The notes beneath the pieces were generated by a model. The model did no database searches, was not told the origin of the DNA, and was given only the letters and a program-made list of their open reading frames with translations. From assembly GCA_036924285.1 (NCBI GenBank), contig JAYKYS010000012.1, positions 10,850,001 to 10,914,000 on the forward strand: a DNA stretch of 64,000 nucleotides. The letters are read 5' to 3'. This DNA is from Asterella californica (Eukaryota; Streptophyta; Marchantiopsida; Marchantiales; Aytoniaceae). The translations under genes were made by a program, and so were the position numbers. Positions 56,677 to 64,000 of this stretch are shown here, piece by piece (position 1 is the stretch's first letter; the number at the start of each line of letters is the position of its first letter).

Positions 56677-56930
56677 AAGAGTTAGATAATAAATTAATTT
56701 ATTGATTGAATATAGTTTCTTTTAGTAGACGATTGCACTTGTAGTCTTTGAAATGTGTGAGTCTACATTTCTCCTATGGGTATGTCGATATCTCTTCATA
56801 TCTCTAAGTCAGGTTAATATTTAATATATAAAAATAATTTTGATATTTTTAATTTAGTATAGAATTTTTAACAACAAACAAGCAAAGTTCCCCTTAAGTT
56901 CACGTTGCATGTATATTTAATAGTAGAAGA
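56677..56930 (+). mobile_element. Small AT-rich dispersed element, third copy
   Basis: Starts near GAGTTAGATAATAAATTAA, includes GCACTTGTAGTCTTTGAAAT and GAGTCTACATTTCTCC, and ends AAGTTCCCCTTAAGTTCACG and TTGCATGTAT. Homologous to 13802-14030 and 39317-39560. Confidence 0.5.
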
Positions 56931-58127
56931 AGATGGGATAAATGACATGTACTTTTCCTCCTTGAGGCCAAGCGACAAGAGTCGGTTACCAGTCATCCAA
57001 CATCCTCGATAGAATTATAATGCAATTATGAAATGGAATAAAATTTAGGAGAGAAAAAGAAAGAAAAAGGAAAAAAAAGGAGAGCTTATTCATGTCATCC
57101 CTAAGCAGTATAAAGTTAAGTGGGGCCGAATCTCTGGCCTGTACATACTCATTTCGAAATGTGAACTCGAAGTCCAAGAATTCATGTTTTATTAGGCCTG
57201 ACTTGAATCAGCTACCACATTCCTTTAGTTGTTGCATACTTGGAGCTGATTCATGACGTCAAACACGAATTTGAAAGCGAACGCTATATATACACTTTAT
57301 ACGTTTCAGCGAGTCACGAGGAGAACTCTTTTGGCACGACGATGGATAAAATTTAAAAACAGATATACTAAAATTCCACTTTTGTTTTTTTTCTTTTAGC
57401 ACAATCATGATTTGATGACGTTGTTTTTTTCTATTTTCTCGGACAAAAAGTTGATGATTTCAGATGACAAGAACTATAGGTTTCGTTTGACAATATAAAA
57501 TTACACAAACCTGATACAAATGCTCGGCAAATCCCCTCAGTGAAAGACACTTTGTTAGATGAATCCAACTGTTTCTCAAAGGATGTTAACCTAGTAGGAG
57601 TTTTATTTGATTTGTTTTAAACCACCCCTGTCGTTACTTAGTGGTGGGGATCCCCACCCCTAATTATTCTAAGTTAGTCAAGACCATGGAAGGAGGAGGG
57701 CCTGCTCAAAATGAACGTAGTTGGTCTGATTTCATTCGTCGACGGTTGATCTTCATCTAAAGATCAAATGTGCAATTCACAATCATCTATATTTTGATTT
57801 ACATATGGCTCAAAATGCACATCGGATGGTCTCAAGAAAATCAAAAAATCTCTAGTGGATTCTAAGTCTCGAATTCAAATTTTGAATTTGAAGGATGACA
57901 GTATAGACCCGCTGCACGCTACAGCGAGCTTGAAACTTGATATAAAGACTACATCGGATTTTTGATCCAGAAAACCAAGTAAGAATTGGAGAAAAATATG
58001 CGACCGACGAATTAAAGTCATGCTATAAATTTTTCCGACTATCATAAAATAGAATCCGAGTGAGTCCAAGGCTTCTGGAAAAATAGTTCTCCAGCAGGAG
58101 GGAGAATTTCCTCTTCTATTCACACGC
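56931..58127. other. AT-rich stretch without a supported gene
   Basis: Only short ORFs and homopolymer-rich sequence; no repeat recognised. Confidence 0.4.
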
Positions 58128-59594
58128 TGTCGTGTCGTGGATCGACTTCTACCTGAAATTCAAACTTCGATGCTTGTCGCTCCAAAGTCACTCATGAGAA
58201 AACAAGCTAGGCCCCAGCTTATGGGCTTTTGGCACCATTTCGGATCTTCGCTTTTATCGCATAGATGGGTAGAGCTCATTGTCAGCTTTTCATGGGCATC
58301 TTGTTTACTTCGTTTGGACGTCTAGTGGAGAAGTTACAAGACTCGAAAGATGGAGAAAACAAGCTAGGCCCCAGCTTACGAGCTTTTGGCACCATTTCGG
58401 ATCTTCACTTTTATCGCATAGATGGATAGAGCTCGTTGTCAGCTTTCCATGGGCATCTTGTTTACTTCGTTTGGACATCTAGAGAAGAAGTTATGCGACT
58501 CGAAAGAAAGCAAAATCAAGCTAGGCCCCTAGTTACTTGCTGACTGGGTATTTGAGACTTCAAGCGTTATATCAAAGACGCAAGGGGCTTGCTTCTTATA
58601 ATTCAGTGTGAACTTCGTACGTACAGAGACTGTAACAAGGGGCAAAGGGGTTAGCTTGCGCATGCGACCTGTCAACGGACGGTTCGGGAGATTTAAGAGT
58701 CCAATGCAAGCGCGCAAGGCGTCGTTGGGTTTAGATCTGTGCAGGCTACGCACTAGTTCAAACGGTTTGGAAAGAGACAGATCGGAGAGTGCGTACTGAG
58801 TGAAATTGAGACGCAGTAAGCAGATTTAAGAATTTTAGTTACCTATGAAGGAGAGTTGGACCGTTCGGGCCGTTCCGGAGTCCAAACTTGCTGTCCTTGG
58901 ATCCATCGGGATCAGAACACCGAGTTCTACAGGAAATTGAAGACGATACCAGTTTTCATCGGGCGATTTGGAAGTTCTGAGTGAAATTGGCTCGCAGGGA
59001 AGCGCTTACATCAGAATTTCATTCACCTGCGACCTGAGGTTGGGCTGTTCTTCGCGATCGGTGAGCCAAGCTCTTCGTTCTTGGTGCCTACGCGATAAGG
59101 GAGTCTTCATCTACTCATAGGAGAAGACTATACGTGAATTGGATTGTTGGTTTGGGTGTGGTGAGCGAGTTTGAGTCGGAGGGAGCCGATTTACGTCAGT
59201 TTTTTACAATCTGCGATCAAATTTCTCGAGTGGTTTTGCAAGGGGAACTCCAAACGACTTGTTTGGAGTCTTGTTGGGTTCAGGGTAGCTAGATCTACCT
59301 ACCAGAGAAGACGGATATCAGTTTAGGCGATCCGTTTGTGCGTGGTGTGCGATTTTAAGTCGTAGGGAGCAGTTTTTGAAGGTTCGGTCACCTGCAACCG
59401 AAAATCGGCGATATCTCGGCTATCAGGAGTCGGATCTGAAGGTTTCTTGAGCCAACGGAGTCAGGGAAGGAGACCCTATCAACATTTGAAGATCATTTGA
59501 CGAAAGGAGAAAGTTCCCAGATAGGTCTTTTTCGGTTCCTTCGCTACGGGTTTCGTCCTTTTGAGTTCGTTAGGGACTTAGTTGGTTGTGTACG
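58128..59594 (+). repeat. 5' LTR (portion paired with the 3' LTR)
   Basis: At least 1467 bp; the true end lies further right, unseen in the 3' copy because the window stops. Contains two full 157-bp tandem units (58204-58360 and 58361-58517), each with AAGCTAGGCCCCAGCTTA and TTTTGGCACCATTTCGGATC, and the start of a third, diverged unit at 58518. Confidence 0.85.
58204..58517 (+). repeat. 157-bp tandem units in the 5' LTR (2 copies)
   Basis: Units start at 58204 and 58361 and end at 58517 with exact 157-bp period. The 3' LTR holds three such units. Confidence 0.9.
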
Positions 59595-60158
59595 GCTTGT
59601 GGTAGCTAGCCTTAGCCAAGAGCTAGTGCGTGGATGTGGTTTGGACTTGGGTTTGGATCGCGTGATACTGCTGTGGCTCTGTTTGTTAGCAAAGAGAAGT
59701 TTCTCTTGCTTTGAGCTACGCTTCGACGATTTCGGTCAGGGTTGTGATTCAAGGGCTGTTTCAAGGGCTTTTGAAGTAGGTTACAGACTGCTCTGATCTG
59801 GTTCTCAGTTTTGTGCTCTTAGGAGAAAGAACCGGCAATGTACATACATTTGGAGTGTATATATCGCAGCGTTCATTTTTGTAGCTGTTTTTTTCTGTCT
59901 TGTCTCTGTTTCAGCACACAACATCTCCACAGCCAGGAACCTCACGTTTTCCTGGACATCTTTCACGCACAATCCGACACGATATGGTGGTGAACTCGAC
60001 GTGAAGGTCTGGGGTGGAGATTTATGTGTTTGAACTGGACAGAAGAGATCAGCAATCATGAACGAGGATGAAGATGGATTTGGTTGTTCGGGAGGATGCT
60101 GCGGACCTGGGATGATGTATTTCTAGACGGTTGGGATCATGGGAGGATGGGACGAGCC
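59595..60158 (+). other. 5' LTR remainder and leader of the gag-only element
   Basis: No gene. It should hold the end of the LTR and the primer-binding site, but no Met-tRNA-type site (TGGTATCAGAG) is present and no other candidate convinced me. Short AT-rich TGTATATAT near 59860. Confidence 0.4.
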
Positions 60159-61745
60159 ATGACTATGGAAGGAATGGACGGATCAAAGGATATACCAAGG
60201 ATGTAGTTGGATGCAGCAACTGCACGATTGTTTCAAGCCTTCACTTTGTTTATGCAGCAAGAGCAAGGGAACCAACAAAAGGAGACTTTGGGGACGAAGA
60301 CGCTTCGGAGGGTGATCGACAAGCTCGATCTATTTGATGGAGAAGACATCTCAAAGTACTTGAGATGTTACAAGACGGAGATGGATTTGGATAAAGTATC
60401 GGAGAAGGAGATGATCGAGACGTTCGAACTCGCTGCGGTGCCTGAGATAAGGGAGCATGTGAAGGGTCTAACAAAACGTTTTGAGTGGAACTGGGATATA
60501 TTTTCACATGCGCTGATGGAGGAGTATTTCTTGGGAAACTCAGATCGAGTAACCAAGAAATCATTTTTGGGATGGGTCAACGGATCCAGCAAGGGTTTAC
60601 AGACTGCAGAGCTATTAAAGGAGTTCGAGAGACAATTCTCTCAACTATCTCGGGTGGACAAGCTAACCTTGGAGAGTTACAAGACGGGGCTGTTTCTTCA
60701 AGCTGCGGATGAACCATGGCAGGAACAGTTGGAGCTACTTCTGGAAGATGGGGATGAAGAAGAAGGGTTGACACGAAATAAGGAGGTTGTGCATGAAGCT
60801 GTTGAGCTTCTTGTCCGGAGACAGACAAGGGAAAGGGCTACAAGGTCGACACATATATCGCTGACTACCACTCCAGTTCGGGTAGTATCTGAGGTTCAAC
60901 CTCCAGTTGTGGTTGTAGAGGAAAAGGATCCAACCATCGAGGACCTACAGCAAAAGATGCAAGATCTGCAAGCTAAGGTTACTAGGTTGGAGGATAAGCG
61001 ATCGTCGATCAAGATGGAGCTTGTACCCAAACCAGCTTGGGTACATCACTGCGAGTGGTGTGATGATACTAACCATTAACGAGAAGACTGCATCGACTTT
61101 GCAGAGTCTTTGCAACGAGAGGTTATTTCTTGGGAGGATGGAAATGTTAGGTTCAGAAGTACGGGTACTCTCCTTCAAGCCAACGTTGGTAAAGGAGAGA
61201 TGAAGAGGTTGGTGGATGATTACTTTGCAACACATGCAGTTGTAGCTATCGAAGCTACAAACTATGATGCTAAGGTGGAGGAGATTGAACATGATCTTCA
61301 TAGAGATGGTTTGGGTGAGCACGAGGATCTAAACGAGCTCAGGTTGGATACTGCATCCACGATGCAGAGCGAGAAGAAGGGACAAGAAGAGACTTCTTCG
61401 GGGAAGCAAGCTGGGGAGTATAAGGTTCAACCGAAAACTATTCTTCTTGAGCTGGCAATGGAGGACGATCCTTCACAACTGAAGGAGATGGTTGGGGTGC
61501 AGAAAATGGACGTGGGTGATCTGATTGCTGACAAACAACAACCAGATGCAGATATGATGACGATGGATGTGAAAGGAGATTGGGAGGAGCGCATTCAAGA
61601 TGTCAAGGTTGAATTCATTTCACGAGAGATCTTGGATGCGACTACAAGAGAAGTTCATGATGTCTATATTGACATCATCAGGGGCGGACATGCTGAGGAC
61701 GAAGGAGAGTGGATGGATGCTTTCGAGGCTACGGGTATAGGATGA
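60159..61745 (+). pseudogene. Gag-like polyprotein with two in-frame stops
   Basis: One frame from ATG 60159 to 61745 broken by TAG at 60204-60206 and TAA at 61077-61079. The first long open part gives about 290 residues with gag landmarks: DKLDLFDGEDISKYLRCYKTEM, ETFELAAVPEIREHVKGL, WDIFSHALMEEYF, ELLKEFERQFSQLSRVDK, then a coiled coil (EDLQQKMQDLQAKVTRLEDK). Next comes a CCHC knuckle, CEWCDDTNH-stop-REDC, whose spacing is correct only if the TAA is counted as a residue, which shows that the two parts were one protein. The C-terminal 210 residues are acidic and of unknown role. Both stops are one C-to-T step from Gln codons. Structural capsid-like function is inferred from family resemblance. 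Confidence 0.8.
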
Positions 61746-62390
61746 TGGGTAAGGATGGCTTACAGGAGAAAAGCCATTGCTGAAGGTGATTTGTGTTGAG
61801 AGAGTGATGCTTGGAGTTTGTAAGGGTTTTCAAAAGAAGGATCAAGGAGGATGATGGTTGAGGAGGATATCATTGTACAACAAGATAATTATGGTTGCGT
61901 TTGAGGATTTTGGTTGCAGCGGTGTGGTTCTTTTTTTTCAGAAAACAAAGAAGAAGAGAGGATTAGGTACGATGACATGTACAGACTTGAGGTTGAGGTT
62001 ACAGTCAGGATATAAGTGATGATTGGCAGGATGGGGATGTCACTACGACACTTGGGTCACAAACCTCGACGGTGAGGTTCCAAAGGACGGATGGAAGACA
62101 TTTCTGTGGTATGATGGATTATTCTTTCTATGTCTTCGCATATTGAAGATGTGTAGATTAAGAGGAGGTGATTGGATGGGAGGTTCGAGCATGAGCATGG
62201 ATCTAGAGAGCATCATGACAGGATAGCAACTTCAAGATGACGATCAGGTTGCAACTTTGAGGATGAGGATTATGCAGAAGACCTTACACATGAGGTTGGT
62301 TACAATGCGAAGTAGGACGATATGACGAAGTGTGTGCCGGTCCACTCCTTGGTTGGTATCTCTGGTGCATACCGGAGGATGCACAGGTTT
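61746..62390 (+). other. Internal non-coding part of the gag-only element
   Basis: Only short ORFs (for example 62023-62226) without any retroelement domain. This is where pol would be expected in a complete element. Confidence 0.5.
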
Positions 62391-62402
62391 GGAAGGGGTG
62401 GA
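62391..62402 (+). promoter_or_regulatory. Polypurine tract of the gag-only element
   Basis: GGAAGGGGTGGA with a single T, directly before the second copy of TGTCGTGTCGTGG. Its position defines the start of the 3' LTR. Confidence 0.8.
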
Positions 62403-64000
62403 TGTCGTGTCGTGGACCGGCTTCTACCTGAAATTCAAACTTCGATGCTTGTCGCTCCAAAGTCACTCATGAGAAGACAAGCTAGGCCCCAACTTATGAG
62501 CTTTTGGCACCATTTCGGATCTTCGCTTTTATCGCATAGATGGGTAGAGCTCATTGTCAGCTTTCCATGGGCATCTTGTTTACTTCGTTTGGACGTCTAG
62601 TGGAGAAGTTATAGGACTCGAAAGATGGAGAAGACAAGCTAGGCCCCAGCTTACGAGCTTTTGGCACCATTTCGGATCTTTGTTTTTATCGCATCAGTGG
62701 ATAGAACTCCTTGTCAGCATTCCATAGGCACTTTGTCTACTTCGTTTGGACGCATAGTGAAGAAGTTACATGACTCGAAAGATGGAGAAAACAAGCTAGG
62801 CCCCAGCTTACGAGCTTTTGGCACCATTTCGGATCTTCACTTTTATCGCATAGATGGATAGAGCTCATTGTCAGCTTTCAATGGGCATCTTGTTTACTTC
62901 GTTTGGACATCTAGAGAAGAAGTTATGCGATTCGAAAGAAAGCAAAATCAAGCTAGGCCCCTAGTTACTTGCTGACTGGGTATTTGAGGCTTCAAGCGTT
63001 ATATCAAAGACGCAAGGGGCTTGCTTCTTATAATTCAGTGTGAACTTCGTACGTACAGAGACTGTAACAAGGGGGCAAAGGGGTTAGCTTGCGCATGCGA
63101 CTTGTCAACGGACGGTTCGGGAGATTTAAGAGTCCAATGCAAGCGCGCAAGGCGTCGTTGGGTTCAGATCTGTGCAGGCTACGCACTGGTTCAAACGGTT
63201 TGGGAAGAGACGGATCGGGGAGTGCGTACTGAGTGAAATTGAGACGCAGGAAGCAGATTTAAAGATTTCAGTTATCTGTGAAAGAGAGTTGGACCGTTCG
63301 GACCGTTCCGGAGTCCAAACTTGCTGTCCTTGGATCCATCGGGATCAGAACACCGAGTTCTACAGGAAATTGAAGACGATACTAGTTTTCATCGGGCGGT
63401 TTGGAAGTTCTGAGTGAAATTGGCTCGCAGGGAAGAGCTTACATCAGAATTTCGTTCACCAAGCCTGTGTGAGCCAAGCTCTTCGTTCTTGGTGCCTAGG
63501 CGATAAGGGAGTCTTCATCTACTCATAGGAGAAGACTGTACGTGAATTGGATTGTTGGTTTGGGTGTGGTGAGCGAGTTTGAGCCGAAGGGAGCCGATTT
63601 ACGTCAGTTTTTTGCAATCTGCGATCAAATTTCTCGAGTGGTTTTGCAAGGGGAAATCTAAACGACTTGTTTGGAGTCTTGTTGGGTTCAGGGTAGCTAG
63701 ATCTACCTACTAGAGAAGACGGATATCAGTTTAGGCGATCCGTTTGTGCGTGGTGTGCGATTTTAAGCCGCAGGGAGCAGTTTTTGAAAGTTCGGTCACC
63801 TGCGACCGAAAATCGGTGATATCTCGGCTATCAGGAGTCGGATCTGAAGGTTTCTTGAGCCAACAGAATCAGGGAAGGAGACCCTATCAACATTTGAAGA
63901 TCGTTTGGCGAAAGTAGAAAGTTCCCAGATAGGTCTTTTTCGGTTATTTCGCTACGGGTTTCGTCCTTTTGAGTTCGTTAGGGACTTAGTTGGTTGTGTA
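62403..64000 (+). repeat. 3' LTR, truncated by the window end
   Basis: Homologous to 58128-59594. It has three 156-158-bp tandem units (starting 62479, 62636 and 62794) against two in the 5' LTR, and lacks about 26 bp near 63460 that are present near 59030-59065. Otherwise few substitutions. Confidence 0.85.

Larger units (their letters stand above)
58128..64000 (+). mobile_element. LTR retrotransposon with gag-like frame, no visible pol (runs off the window)
   Basis: Two long direct repeats, starting TGTCGTGTCGTGG at 58128 and 62403, flank a gag-like frame and a polypurine tract. The repeats align from 58128 to 59594 and from 62403 to the window end, and probably continue. No protease, reverse transcriptase, RNase H or integrase motif is seen between 61746 and 62390. 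The layout fits a large non-autonomous LTR element or an internally deleted Ty3/gypsy-type element. The primer-binding site and the LTR 3' end were not resolved. Confidence 0.85.

Noticed and set aside
59980..60000. TGGTGGTGAACTCG as a primer-binding site of the gag-only element
   Set aside because: It is not preceded by a CA end in the right context and does not match a tRNA 3' end I recognise.

Overview
This looks like a repeat-dense stretch of a land-plant nuclear genome. The grounds are plant Ty1/copia elements primed by initiator Met-tRNA, Mutator-like elements (MULEs), an LTR element with a long gag frame, a LINE-like tail and only one convincing host gene. A bryophyte, possibly a Marchantia-like liverwort, is my best guess: the W-T-x-D-W-W protein family at the left end resembles repeated hypothetical proteins I associate with liverworts. 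That is recollection, not a search result. I see no bacterial operon, CRISPR array or organellar gene set. || Layout. 1-14.1 kb holds three pieces (A, B, C) of a repeat saturated with the hexamer GAAGAC/GTCTTC. It encodes an unknown two-part protein: a W-rich N-terminal part and a coiled-coil, acidic C-terminal part. Piece B (plus strand) stops almost exactly where piece C (minus strand) begins, so B and C look like one copy separated by an inversion of about 7.8 kb. Two copies of a TG...CA LTR-like repeat lie here too (4.4-5.3 and 8.65-9.9 kb); a third lies at 42.45-43.85 kb. 15.67-17.52 kb is a non-autonomous MULE with long inverted repeats and a 10-bp target duplication. 17.5-22.77 kb is the most host-like part and carries a His-rich, disordered protein gene on the minus strand (20266-21264). 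|| 22775-31764 is the best-defined element: an 8990-bp MULE with about 108-bp terminal inverted repeats that differ by one base, and a perfect 9-bp target duplication. It carries a two-exon transposase of about 919 aa (DDE, SWIM finger, CCHC knuckle) and a small plus-strand accessory ORF. On the opposite strand it has two accessory genes, one resembling the C-terminal OB-fold of replication protein A (RPA1). A diverged fragment of nuclear large-subunit rRNA sits between the two gene sets. || 31.8-42.4 kb is AT-rich and mostly without genes. It contains a GATATC cluster, an old LTR relic, a LINE-like 3' end, a roughly 590-bp tandem duplication and a decayed endonuclease-like fragment. 45.4-54.2 kb is a decayed copia element into which a complete but inactivated 5350-bp copia element (47436-52785, TSD TATAC) has inserted. 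54.2-58.1 kb is gene-poor. 58128 to the window end is an LTR element with a gag-like frame and no visible pol. Its two LTRs differ in copy number of an internal 157-bp tandem unit. || How the parts relate. The autonomous MULE could mobilise the smaller one, since their terminal motifs match. The copia and gag-only elements are dead in their present form. Most premature stops whose ancestral codon can be inferred fit C-to-T or G-to-A change, as expected for methylated repeat DNA.
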